This document shows, one piece after another, positions 9,401 through 17,111 of a stretch of DNA of 64,000 nucleotides. The notes under the pieces were generated by a model. That model did not search any database, was not told the DNA's origin, and worked only from the letters and a program-made list of their open reading frames with translations. Each line of letters begins with the position of its first letter. The stretch's first letter is position 1. The DNA is from JACDER01 sp963842575 (GTDB lineage: Bacteria > Actinomycetota > Thermoleophilia > Gaiellales > Gaiellaceae), in NCBI GenBank assembly GCA_963842575.1, contig CAWJGS010000004.1, positions 124,001 through 188,000 of the forward strand, in the 5' to 3' direction. The translations under genes and the position numbers were made by a program.

Positions 9401-10277
9401 CGAGCGCCCGGCCGGTCTCCGAGACGGCCACCTCGAGCACGGCGTCCAGATCGAGCTCCGAGCGCACCTTGCGGCCGATCCGCGCGACGATGCGCTCCCG
9501 CTCGAGCGCCTCGGCCAGCTCCGTGGCGGAGCGGACGCGGTCGAGTGCGAGCCCTCCCTCCGCGGCCAGCGCCTGCAGCAGGGCGAGCTCGTCCGGCGTG
9601 AGGTCGCGGACTGTCTCGAGGTAGAGGACGCCGGCCACACGGCGCCCCGCCGGCATCGGAATGAAGGCTGCACCCTCGGCGAGGACCGCCTCGCGGCCCG
9701 CGACTGCCTCACGGAGCTCCGGGGACGCCTGGTCGAGCGGGAGATCCTGCCAGTTGCCGCGCTCGCCTCCGGCGCGAAGGAACAGGCCCCCGGACGGGGC
9801 TCCGGCTTCGTCGAGGACGAGTACCGCGGCGAGCGGGACGGTCTCCAGCGCTACCGCCTGCTCGAGTACTGCCAAGGAGATGGTGTTGGCGTCGCTCGCT
9901 CGTCCCAGCCGGCGCGAGACGTCGGTGACCGAGTCGAACTCGCGGTCGAGGAACGCCCAGCGGTTGAGGAACCGCTTGCCCCGCCCGATCTGGACGAGCA
10001 CGGCGAGCGGGGGAAACGCCGCCACCACGATGGCGGCCAGGCCGATCCAGAGATGGTCGCCGAGCGGCTTCGCCTCCACGAAGACGTAGCCGGCCAGGAC
10101 GGCGGTGAGAACGGCCAGGATCGGGAAGAGCGAGAGGAAGGCGAAGACGAGCGTGCTCATCCGGTGCCGCTCCCGCAGCGCGGTCGGAGCGAGGGCCGCG
10201 GTCACGGCGGTGTACAGGGCGGCCACGATCGCAAGCGGGATGCCGTTTGCGACGATCGCCTGCGTCTCGCCAGACAT
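6483..10277 (-). CDS. Large membrane histidine kinase with several GAF domains and a PAS domain
   Basis: A 1264-residue kinase. About three transmembrane helices occupy the first 100 residues, followed by roughly five GAF-like domains (about 130-925), a PAS domain with the VDRDGKVVLWNEAASRITG core, a HisKA helix with SHQLRAPLTS (histidine near residue 1040) and an ATPase domain with NLVDNAVRYSP and the glycine boxes DEGMGIP and GAGLGLFIAEGL. The many GAF repeats suggest integration of several small-molecule or redox cues. Its stop overlaps the receiver gene start. The start is followed at once by hydrophobic sequence. The stimulus cannot be told. Confidence 0.93.
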   Translation of the reverse strand: MSGETQAIVANGIPLAIVAALYTAVTAALAPTALRERHRMSTLVFAFLSLFPILAVLTAVLAGYVFVEAKPLGDHLWIGLAAIVVAAFPPLAVLVQIGRGKRFLNRWAFLDREFDSVTDVSRRLGRASDANTISLAVLEQAVALETVPLAAVLVLDEAGAPSGGLFLRAGGERGNWQDLPLDQASPELREAVAGREAVLAEGAAFIPMPAGRRVAGVLYLETVRDLTPDELALLQALAAEGGLALDRVRSATELAEALERERIVARIGRKVRSELDLDAVLEVAVSETGRALDVSRCFIRLGVTGEQMTIGAEWDAEGVPPVGHVAERLPVTNLATRRRETVAIADVLAASELEDAEAGGREVLVELGARAVLATPIVVFDQMIGTFVLHRSQIGAWPDEEVKLAEAVAREVGLATHAARLLRESENRLDHLSTLIKAAQFVSAELRLDTVLQRLVGEVTSLLDADAADCYLHDADRGIIRCVAVHGLDPDLVGFEAPREQGLAGVAFRERRSVVSHDYARIAEDFPNPVYESFKSALVAPMTVGDEVLGMLGVGSRDPERRFDQADREAIEAFAGLATLAIHHAASFEERERRSRIERGFFLVASALAQPLSLEETVDAVAQAASEALGGSFAAVLMPDGEALRLVGRYQLPDEIAGTVAALPETLADCSARGLVVAAPDAGSDTRLDAAWKALASERFRSLLAIPLGADGTAVVFFAHDRSFTDDDLVLAGHLADAAKGALERGRLFERERSARRLSQQLARIGTFLVTELDPRRVVAEVAAEAPELLGTDAAAIRLVEEGDLVVRAASGEGAGEQVGSRSPLASGLAGEVAQFRSPLRVPDVRLRYASDPDPLVATYGAYLGVPLNGAEGALLGILSVYSRGVREWRDDEVEALVALAANASTALSTAELYQRVAMEKERSETILAHVADGIVAVDRDGKVVLWNEAASRITGVERGDVLGRDPAEVLKRPLADPGSEEGGTRILAIPRGGEEVWLSLSEAVMRNPTGEISGRIFTFRDVSSQRLVEQMKSGFVSTVSHQLRAPLTSIYGFAETLLRHDINFSDEERRTFLQYIASESERLTAIVDTLLNVARLEAGDLHVELAPTDLRALVADVVENADTAVLNGHEFVVELPDEPLEAQADDEKLRQVLINLVDNAVRYSPAGGRVVISARPRSEAGTVEVAITDEGMGIPQAEHDLIFSKFYRRAELGNQEGMGAGLGLFIAEGLVSAMGGRMRVSSVEGEGSSFAFELPLARSEAPA

Positions 10278-10323
10278 GCGTGCGCAAAGAATAGGTGTCG
10301 GAAACCACGACTAAGATGGGCGA

Positions 10324-11280
10324 ATGGTGAAGAAAGTCCTACTCGCCTCCCCGCGCGGCTATTGCGCGGGCGTGGAGCGGGCTGTAGACACCGTCGAGCA
10401 GGCGCTCGAGCTGTACGGCGCCCCTGTCTACGTGCGCAAGCAGATCGTCCACAACGCTCACGTCGTGCACGAGCTCGAGGAGCGCGGCGCGATCTTCGTG
10501 GACAGCGAGGAGGAGGTTCCCGACGGCTCGACGCTCGTCTTCTCGGCGCACGGAGTCGCCCCGTCGGTGCACGAGAATTCGGCCGCGCGTGGCCACCACA
10601 CGATCGACGCCACGTGCCCTCTGGTGACGAAGGTGCACGTCCAGGCTCGCCGGTACGCCGCTGAGGGCTACACGATCTTCCTGATCGGCCACGCCGGGCA
10701 CGAGGAGATCGAGGGGACGATGGGCGAGGCGCCCGAATCGATCATCCTCGTGGAGTCCATCGGCGACGTCGAGGCCCTCGACCTGCCCTCGGACACGAAG
10801 GTCGCGTACATCACCCAGACCACGTTGTCGGTGGACGAGACGGCGGAGATGATCGCCGCGCTGCGCCGGCGCTTCCCGCAGATCTACGCGCCGAAGAAGG
10901 AGGACATCTGCTACGCGACCTCCAATCGGCAATGGGCCGTCAAGGAGATGCTGCCGCTCGTCGACCTCCTGCTCGTGATCGGCTCGAAGAACAGCTCGAA
11001 CTCGAATCGGCTCGTCGAGGTGGCCCGCGCGAACGGCGTCCAGTCGCACCTGATCGAGGACGAGACCGAGATCGACGACGCCTGGCTGGACGGGGTCGAG
11101 ACGGCCGGGATCACGTCGGGCGCGTCAGCCCCCGAGCGGCTGGTCGTCCGGGTCGTCGACTGGTTCCGCGCCAGGGGGATCGACAACATCGAGCCGTACG
11201 AGCTCGACGTCCGTGAGGACATCACGTTCCGCCTGCCGGTCGAGCTGCGCCGCGAGCTGCAGCTCGCCGAGAGCCAGTAG
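10324..11280 (+). CDS. ispH: 4-hydroxy-3-methylbut-2-enyl diphosphate reductase
   Basis: A 318-residue LytB/IspH protein catalysing the last step of the methylerythritol phosphate pathway, giving IPP and DMAPP. The three iron-sulfur ligand cysteines are visible: RGYCAGVERAV near the N-terminus, DATCPLVTKVH in the middle and EDICYATSNRQ around residue 200. VHEN, GHAGHEE and the SKNSSNSNRL substrate loop are also present. Length is normal. The ATG at 10324 lies 46 nt from the start of the divergent sensor kinase, so the short gap holds both promoters. Convergent with ileS. Confidence 0.97.
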   Translation: MVKKVLLASPRGYCAGVERAVDTVEQALELYGAPVYVRKQIVHNAHVVHELEERGAIFVDSEEEVPDGSTLVFSAHGVAPSVHENSAARGHHTIDATCPLVTKVHVQARRYAAEGYTIFLIGHAGHEEIEGTMGEAPESIILVESIGDVEALDLPSDTKVAYITQTTLSVDETAEMIAALRRRFPQIYAPKKEDICYATSNRQWAVKEMLPLVDLLLVIGSKNSSNSNRLVEVARANGVQSHLIEDETEIDDAWLDGVETAGITSGASAPERLVVRVVDWFRARGIDNIEPYELDVREDITFRLPVELRRELQLAESQ

Positions 11281-11281
11281 C

Positions 11282-14200
11282 TCAGGCCTTCTGAATCTGC
11301 GGTGATTCGACGGAGTCGGTCTCGACGCGGACCGCAAGCGTGTCGCGCTTGATCCAGTCCTCGTGCTCGAGCACGTCCGCCTGGCCGGCGGGGAGCGTCA
11401 GCACGATGCGGTCGGTGAGCTCGAAGCCCTGCTGCTTGCGGAGCGTGTTCACGTGGTGGATGAGGTCGAGCACGCGCCCCTCGAGCTCGAGCTCCGCGTC
11501 GAGCGTGATGTCGAGGGCCACGGTCAGCCCATCCTGCGCGGCGACCGACCAGCCCTCGCGCCCGCGGCGCTCGACGAGCACCTCCTCGGGCTGGAGCTCG
11601 TGCCCCGCTGCGCGGAACCGTCCGCCGGCGAGCTGCTCGAACTCACCCGCCTCGAGCGCGGCGCGGACGGCGCCGAGCTCCTTCCCGAGCTTCGGCCCCA
11701 GCAGGGGAAGATTCGGCTTCACGCGCAGCTCGGTTGCCTCCACCTCGCCGAACTCGACCTCCTTCACGCGCAGCTCGTCCCGGATCTCGTCCTGGTGCGA
11801 AGCGGCCTGCGAAGCGCCCTGGACGACCAGCCGGCGCAGCGGCTGCCGGTGCTTGAGCCGGGAAGCGTCGCGCGCCTGGCGGCCGAGCGTGACGACCGCG
11901 CGCACCTCCCCCACCTCGGCCAGAAGCGCCTCATCGAGCTGCTCCGTGTCCGGCCAACCTGCGAGGAACACCGACTCGTCCCGAGAGACGAGGTTGCGCC
12001 ACAGGTTCTCGGCGAGGAACGGCATGACCGGCGCGATCACGCGCAGCGCCGTGGTGAGCGCATGCCAGAGCGCTTGGAGCGCCGCCGGGTCGTCGTCCCA
12101 GAAGCGACGGCGGGACCGGCGGATGTACCAGTTGGACAAATCGTCGGAGAAGGCCGCGAACGCCGCGGTCACGTCCGGCGTCCAGTAACGCTCGTATGCG
12201 TCGGTCGCGTCGCGGACGAGCTGCGCGGTGCGCGCGGCGAGCCAGCGGTCGAGCGGCTTCTCGTTCCCACCCGCGACGCCCGGCTCGAAGCCGGCGATGT
12301 TCGCGTACGTGACGAAGAACGAGACCGAGTTCCAGAAGGTGAGGAGCTCCTTCTTCACCTCCTCGGCCATCCCGAAGCCGAAGCGCAGCGGCTGGCTCGG
12401 CGTCTGGTCGCAGTAGAGCCAGCGCATGACGTCCGCGCCCATCCGCTCGAGCGCCTCGTTCAGCTCGATCGCGTTCCCCCACGACTTGTGCATCTCGCGG
12501 CCGTTCTCGTCGTAGACCTTCTCGTAGGTGAGGACGCGCCGGTACGGCTGGCGGCCGTCCAGCGTGATCGCCATGAAGCACTGGGAGTAGAACCAGAGGC
12601 GGATCTGCTCGCGCATCTCCGTGACCCAGTCGGCGGGAAACCACTGCTCCCAGTACTCGTGGTCCGGCAGCGGAGCGCCGGTCAGGGCGCGGGCCGAGCC
12701 GGTGGCGCCTCCCTCGGGCGTCCACACCTCGTTCTTCCAGCCGAGCGTGGAGAAGTGGACGATTCCGGCGTCGAGCCACGCGTCACCGACCTCGGGGATG
12801 CGCTCCACCTCGCCGCCGCACTCCTCGCAGCGGATGACCACGTCGTCGATCCAGGGCCGGTGCAGCTCCTGCAGCCGGTCGAGCCCCCGCACGGCGCGCG
12901 TCTCCAGCTCCCCGCGCGAGCCGATCACGTTGAAGTGACCGCACTCGCACTCGTAGAACGGCAGCGGAAGCCCGAAGTAGCGGCGCCGGGAGATGTTCCA
13001 GTCGCCCATGTTCCGCAGCCAGTCGTCCATCCGCTTCTTGTACTGCGGGGGCGTCCATTCGACCGTCGCGTTGCCGTCCAGCATCGGCTGGCGGATCTCC
13101 TGCGCCGAGATGAACCAGTCGTCCACGACGCGGAAGACCAGCGGGGTGGAGCAGCGCCAGCAGACGGGATAGCGGTGCTCGATCGAGCCCGCGCGCACCA
13201 GCAGGCCACGCTCGCGCAGCGACTCGATGACAGGGCCCTGCACCTCACCGGTCGACAGGCCCTCGAGGTCGCCGTAGCCGGGAAGCATGCGGCCGGACTC
13301 GTCGATCGGCATCAGCACCGGGAGGTCGAACTCGCGCGAGAGGTCGAAGTCCTCGCCGCCGGCGCCGGGCGCGATGTGGACGATCCCCGTTCCCTCGGCG
13401 AGCGAGACCTCATCCCACGGGATGACGCGATGCTCGACGCCATCCTGCGCCGGCAGGTGGTCGAACGGCCCCTCGTAGCGCAGGCCGACAAGATCCTCGC
13501 CCCGCACCTTCTCGACGAAGTGCTCCTCGGGATAGCGCGCGACGGCGACCCAGTCGCCGTCCTCGCGTCGCCCGTACTCGGCGTCGGGCTTGACCGCGGC
13601 GGCGACGTTGGCGGGCAGCGTCCACGGCGTCGTCGTCCACACGACGAGCGACTGTCCCTCGCGCCCGTGTAGCGGGAGGCGCACCTCCAGCGAGGGATGC
13701 TCGATGAGTGCGTAGTTCTCCTCCCCCGCCTGCTCGTGCTTCGAGAGCGACGTCCCGCAGCGCGGACACCACTGGGTCGAACGATGGCCCTTGTACAGCC
13801 AGCCGCGGGCGTGCACCTCCTTGAGGAAGCGCCAGATGTACTCGATGTTCGTGTCCGAGAAGGTGAAGTAGTCGTTGCCCCAGTCCATCCACATGCCGAG
13901 GCGCTTCGACTGCTGGATCATCATCGCGGAGTAGTGCGCGACGCGCTCGCGGCACTTCGCGGCGAACTCGGCCAGGCCGTACGTCTCGATCTCGCGCTTC
14001 GAGTTGAGCCCGAGTGCCTTCTCCACCTCGACCTCGACATGCAGGCCCTGGGAGTCGAAGCCGTTCTGGTAGCGCGTGTCGAACCCGTGCATGGCCTTGT
14101 AGCGCTGGAAGACGTCCTTCAGCGTGCGGCCGTGGCCGTGGTGGACGCCCATCGGGTTGTTGGCGGTGATCGGACCGTCCATGAAGGAAAAGCGCGGGCC

Positions 14201-14311
14201 GCCGCGGTTCCTCTCGCGGAGATGCTCGAACGTGCCCTCGCGCTCCCAGAGCTCGAGAATCCCGCGCTCGAGCGCGGGATGATCGGGGACCGGCGGTAGC
14301 TTCTCGTACAT
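11282..14311 (-). CDS. ileS: Isoleucyl-tRNA synthetase
   Basis: About 1009 residues from ATG 14311; the frame is open further upstream but that part is not synthetase-like. It charges tRNA-Ile. The HIGH signature appears as HHGH in PMGVHHGHGRTLKD, followed by the Rossmann core, a CP1 editing region with WTTTPWTLPAN, zinc-type cysteine pairs (WCPRCGTSLSKHE, CECGHF, CEECGGE) and a class I signature that reads MHKSWGN where KMSKS is usual. The C-terminal half has the anticodon-binding helical domain. The stop is 1 nt from the ispH stop on the opposite strand. Confidence 0.95.
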   Translation of the reverse strand: MYEKLPPVPDHPALERGILELWEREGTFEHLRERNRGGPRFSFMDGPITANNPMGVHHGHGRTLKDVFQRYKAMHGFDTRYQNGFDSQGLHVEVEVEKALGLNSKREIETYGLAEFAAKCRERVAHYSAMMIQQSKRLGMWMDWGNDYFTFSDTNIEYIWRFLKEVHARGWLYKGHRSTQWCPRCGTSLSKHEQAGEENYALIEHPSLEVRLPLHGREGQSLVVWTTTPWTLPANVAAAVKPDAEYGRREDGDWVAVARYPEEHFVEKVRGEDLVGLRYEGPFDHLPAQDGVEHRVIPWDEVSLAEGTGIVHIAPGAGGEDFDLSREFDLPVLMPIDESGRMLPGYGDLEGLSTGEVQGPVIESLRERGLLVRAGSIEHRYPVCWRCSTPLVFRVVDDWFISAQEIRQPMLDGNATVEWTPPQYKKRMDDWLRNMGDWNISRRRYFGLPLPFYECECGHFNVIGSRGELETRAVRGLDRLQELHRPWIDDVVIRCEECGGEVERIPEVGDAWLDAGIVHFSTLGWKNEVWTPEGGATGSARALTGAPLPDHEYWEQWFPADWVTEMREQIRLWFYSQCFMAITLDGRQPYRRVLTYEKVYDENGREMHKSWGNAIELNEALERMGADVMRWLYCDQTPSQPLRFGFGMAEEVKKELLTFWNSVSFFVTYANIAGFEPGVAGGNEKPLDRWLAARTAQLVRDATDAYERYWTPDVTAAFAAFSDDLSNWYIRRSRRRFWDDDPAALQALWHALTTALRVIAPVMPFLAENLWRNLVSRDESVFLAGWPDTEQLDEALLAEVGEVRAVVTLGRQARDASRLKHRQPLRRLVVQGASQAASHQDEIRDELRVKEVEFGEVEATELRVKPNLPLLGPKLGKELGAVRAALEAGEFEQLAGGRFRAAGHELQPEEVLVERRGREGWSVAAQDGLTVALDITLDAELELEGRVLDLIHHVNTLRKQQGFELTDRIVLTLPAGQADVLEHEDWIKRDTLAVRVETDSVESPQIQKA

Positions 14312-14398
14312 CACGTCGAGTCTAGGGACGGGAAGGGTTTGACCTCCCCCGGCGTTGTGGTAAGTGACAAGAAAGTTCGTTAAAGCGAGAGGAGAACG

Positions 14399-14726
14399 AT
14401 GACACCGGTGACCGAAGACGACCTTCGAGCAGGAAGTGCTCCAGAGCGACAAGCCCGTGATCGTGGACTTCTGGGCCGAGTGGTGTGGCCCGTGCCACGC
14501 GATCGCGCCGGTTCTCGACCGCATCGCCGAGGAGCACGGGGGCGAGCTCAAGGTCGTGAAGGTGAACATCGACGAGGAGCAGGGCCTCGCGATGCGCTAC
14601 GGGATCGCGTCGATTCCGACCGTCATGCTGTTCAAGGACGGCGAGCCCGCAGCTGCAGCCATCGGTGCGCAGCCGAAGCAGGCTCTCGAAAAGTCCCTGG
14701 GCCTCGTCGACGAGGCCGCCGCTTAA
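14399..14726 (+). CDS. trxA: Thioredoxin, apparently frameshifted near the N-terminus
   Basis: The body is a classic thioredoxin with VDFWAEWCGPCHAIAPVLD, the cis-proline segment ASIPTVMLFKDG and normal length. In the uninterrupted frame the only start is a GTG at 14436, deep inside strand 1 and lacking a ribosome site. A good AGGAG-preceded ATG lies at 14399 and begins MTPVTED in a different frame; removing one base between about 14411 and 14424 joins it to TFEQEVLQSDKP and gives a normal 108-residue protein. The span length (328 nt) fits one extra base. An assembly indel is more likely than a real lesion. Reductant for ArsC or peroxiredoxins is possible but not shown. Confidence 0.85.
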
Positions 14727-15328
14727 CGCGCGGCTTCGACTCCGTCCAGCAGCTTCCAGTTCCCGGCCAGCGCGCCCGTCGCTGCGGCCAGGAGCCGGTC
14801 CTCGTCCTCCGGCGTCGCGCGCTCCTCGATCAGGCGCCGCGCCTCGTCCGCGTGCTCGTGATCGAGCTCGGCGTGTAGCCGGAAGTAGGCCGTCGCCGGG
14901 CTGTCCGGCGTGTAGCCGTAGTGCTCGACCAGGCCGGTGAGCTTCGTGCTCGAGATCGCCGGCTGGCCCGACTCGACCGCATAGAGGATCGCGAGGGCCT
15001 CGAGCCCGTCGCTCCCGCCCGTCCAGGCCCGGACACATTCGCGCGTCTCGTCGCGCGGCGTCCCGTCCGTTGCGCCGGTAGCGCTCCCGAAGTCGTCCCA
15101 GAGCTCGATGTGCGCCTCCTCGTCGTCCGCGTGCTCGCGGACGGTCGGGTCGGCGTCCGCCGCCTGGCGCGCGGTAGCCGCGAGCGCGACCACGGCGTGG
15201 CGGTACTGGCCGGCGTAGTAGCCGAGCTCCTCCTGCGTGAGCTCGCCCTTCTCCCAGCGGGTGTAAAAGGGGTGCTCCAGCACGTTCCAGCGCTTGCGCG
15301 CTTCCTCCAGCCGATCGAAGAAATCCAT
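14723..15328 (-). CDS. CADD/TenA/PqqC-like haem-oxygenase-fold protein
   Basis: A 201-residue all-helical protein from ATG 15328, which has a GGAGG ribosome site. The sequence LEHPFYTRWEKGELTQEELG, then YYAGQYRHAVV, DDEEAHIELWDDFG and ELDHEHADEA, matches the di-iron CADD-like branch of the TenA/PqqC superfamily. The Glu and His residues in those segments are the likely metal ligands. Chlamydial CADD makes p-aminobenzoate from its own tyrosine; whether this homologue does is unknown. The stop overlaps the end of trxA by 4 nt. It could also be a general iron-containing redox enzyme. Confidence 0.75.
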   Translation of the reverse strand: MDFFDRLEEARKRWNVLEHPFYTRWEKGELTQEELGYYAGQYRHAVVALAATARQAADADPTVREHADDEEAHIELWDDFGSATGATDGTPRDETRECVRAWTGGSDGLEALAILYAVESGQPAISSTKLTGLVEHYGYTPDSPATAYFRLHAELDHEHADEARRLIEERATPEDEDRLLAAATGALAGNWKLLDGVEAAR

Positions 15329-15371
15329 CGTTTCGCTCCTCCTGAGTCCGGGTGCTGGCACTCTACCGCCC

Positions 15372-16169
15372 GTGTCGGCCCGAGGCTTTCTCATCATCAA
15401 CCCCCGGTCCGGGGAAGGAAAGGGCGTCGGGATCGCCGAGGACGCGCGCAAGCGCGACATCGCGACGCACCTGCTCCAGCCCGGCGACGACGTTGTCGAG
15501 CTGGCCAGAAGCGCGGAAGCCGACGCGCTGGGCGCGGGCGGCGGCGACGGAACTCTGGGGGCCGTCGCAAGCGTTGCGCTCGAGCGCAACCTGCCTTTCT
15601 TCTGCGTCCCGGTCGGGACCCGGAATCACTTCGCGCGCGATCTCGGGCTCGACCCCGACGATCCCGTGGCGGCACTGGACTGGGCCGTCGAACGCAGGAT
15701 CGACGTCGGACGCGCCGGTGAGCGCCTCTTCCTGAACAACGTCGCGATCGGAATGTACGCAGGCCTGGTGAAGGAGCGCGAGGGTCACGGCAAGCGCCGC
15801 CGCGGCGTCCTGGCGACGACCCGCGGCCTGCTGCGCTCTCTCCGGCACCGGCCCGACCGGCTGACGATCGACGGACGGACGTTCCACGCGCGGATCGCGA
15901 TGGCCTCGAACAACTACTACGAGCTCAACCTGTTCAACCTCGGTCGGCGGGGGCGGCTGGACGAGGGCCGGCTGCACCTGTACATCGCCGAAGGGTTGGT
16001 CCCGGGACGCTGGGTAGCGCTCTCGGGCGAGCGCTTCGAGATCCAATCGCGCTCGAAGCGGCTGCGCGCAGCCTTCGACGGCGAGCCAGGCGTGCTCGAA
16101 GCCCCCGTCGAGCTCCGGATCGAGCCGGCGGCGCTACGCGTGCTCGTGCCGGGCGATCCAGGCCGTTAG
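15372..16169 (+). CDS. Diacylglycerol kinase/sphingosine kinase-family lipid kinase
   Basis: A 265-residue protein starting at GTG 15372 with SARGFLIINPRSGEGKG, the nucleotide-binding entry of the DAGK catalytic domain, then GAGGGDGTLGAVASVAL (the GGDGT motif) and PVGTRNHFARDLGL. The C-terminal beta-sandwich carries NNVAIGMYAG and AFDGEP. Family members phosphorylate diacylglycerol or related lipid alcohols at the membrane, but this one has no membrane helices. The 3' end overlaps the convergent NUDIX gene by 36 nt. Its start is 43 nt from the divergent CADD-like gene. Confidence 0.88.
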   Translation: MSARGFLIINPRSGEGKGVGIAEDARKRDIATHLLQPGDDVVELARSAEADALGAGGGDGTLGAVASVALERNLPFFCVPVGTRNHFARDLGLDPDDPVAALDWAVERRIDVGRAGERLFLNNVAIGMYAGLVKEREGHGKRRRGVLATTRGLLRSLRHRPDRLTIDGRTFHARIAMASNNYYELNLFNLGRRGRLDEGRLHLYIAEGLVPGRWVALSGERFEIQSRSKRLRAAFDGEPGVLEAPVELRIEPAALRVLVPGDPGR

Positions 16170-16652
16170 GACCTGCTCGTTGCACTCGAACGCGAGCTCG
16201 TCCCAGGGGATATCCGCGGGGGCGAACCAGCGGAGCTCCGCCACGTCGTCGGCCGGCCGCTCCTCGCCGGAAACGACGCGCGCCTCCCAGTAGAGGTTGA
16301 ACGTGCTCGCCGCGGTGGAGTCGTAGCCGTAACGGTCCATCCAAACGCCCAGGAACTCGACCGGCTCGATCTCGAGGCCGGCTTCCTCGACCAGCTCCCG
16401 CTTGACCGCGTCCAGCGGATGCTCGGCCTCGTCCACGAACCCTCCCGGCAGGTCCCAGCAGCCCTTGTCGGGCTCGAGCGCCCGGCGCCCGAGAAGGACG
16501 CGTCCCACGTCGTCGACGCACACCGCGGTCGCGGTCGGCACGGGATTGGAGTACGCGACGAACCCGCACTCGGGACACTCGACGCGCTTCTCGTCGCCCC
16601 CCAGCTCCGTGCGGCAGCGCGGGCAGTACTCCCAGCCGTGCAGAATTCCCAC
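16134..16652 (-). CDS. NUDIX hydrolase with N-terminal zinc ribbon
   Basis: 172 residues. The N-terminus has two CxxC pairs (YCPRCRTELG and VECPECGF) forming a zinc ribbon, as in NudC-type and related NUDIX proteins. The NUDIX box reads GGFVDEAEHPLDAVKRELVE followed by EAG, with all catalytic Glu residues in place. The substrate may be an NDP-X compound such as NADH or ADP-ribose; the NudC SQPWPFPxS motif is not visible, so NADH pyrophosphatase is not claimed. GTG start at 16652. Its 3' end overlaps the lipid kinase gene. Confidence 0.88.
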   Translation of the reverse strand: MGILHGWEYCPRCRTELGGDEKRVECPECGFVAYSNPVPTATAVCVDDVGRVLLGRRALEPDKGCWDLPGGFVDEAEHPLDAVKRELVEEAGLEIEPVEFLGVWMDRYGYDSTAASTFNLYWEARVVSGEERPADDVAELRWFAPADIPWDELAFECNEQVLTAWIARHEHA

Positions 16653-16663
16653 TGACCCAAACT

Positions 16664-17035
16664 ATGCCGAGAGCGTCAGCGACAGCCCATGAGCTCGCCC
16701 GGATCGAGCTGCTTGGCTCCCTGCCCGGGGAGCAGCTCGCGAAGCTCGCCGGGCGCATGCGGCGCGAAACCGTCCTCGCCGGTGCGGCCCCGATCGTCGA
16801 GGGCGAAGAAGGTGACCGCTTCTACGCGGTGCTCACGGGAATGTTCAGCGTGACGAAATCCGGCCCCGGCCCGCGCGCCATACTCCGTCCAGGCGACTAC
16901 TTCGGCGAGGTCGCGCTCGCGATGAACGTCCCGCGGACAGCGACCGTCCGCGCACTCACGCCCGCGGTGGTCGCGAGCTGCGACCTGGAAACCTTCAACG
17001 AGTTCATCCGCCCGCTCTTCGCGGACGACGACTAG
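16664..17035 (+). CDS. Stand-alone cyclic-nucleotide-binding (cNMP/Crp-like) domain protein
   Basis: 123 residues forming just one cNMP-binding beta-barrel, with EGEEGDRFYAVLTG, then LRPGDYFGEVALAMNVPRTA (the phosphate-binding cassette with the Glu and Arg ligands) and VVASCDLETF. There is no helix-turn-helix. It may sense cAMP or cGMP and act by protein contacts. A class III cyclase-like protein is encoded 3 kb away (20302-21252), which offers a possible ligand source, but that link is inference. The start is 11 nt from the divergent NUDIX gene. Confidence 0.85.
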   Translation: MPRASATAHELARIELLGSLPGEQLAKLAGRMRRETVLAGAAPIVEGEEGDRFYAVLTGMFSVTKSGPGPRAILRPGDYFGEVALAMNVPRTATVRALTPAVVASCDLETFNEFIRPLFADDD

Positions 17036-17111
17036 CCCTAGCTTCCTTCCCTCTCTCCTAGGGTCGGCTACCCACGAGACCCGGCGTCCAAACCTGAGTA
17101 GGCTTCCCCGC

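Noticed and set aside
11363..13672. Large plus-strand open frame opposite ileS
   Set aside because: No recognisable motif and low-complexity composition; ileS on the minus strand explains the region.
17036..17063. CCCTAG...CTAGGG inverted repeat as terminator
   Set aside because: Six-base arms around a 16-nt loop give a weak hairpin with no T-run.
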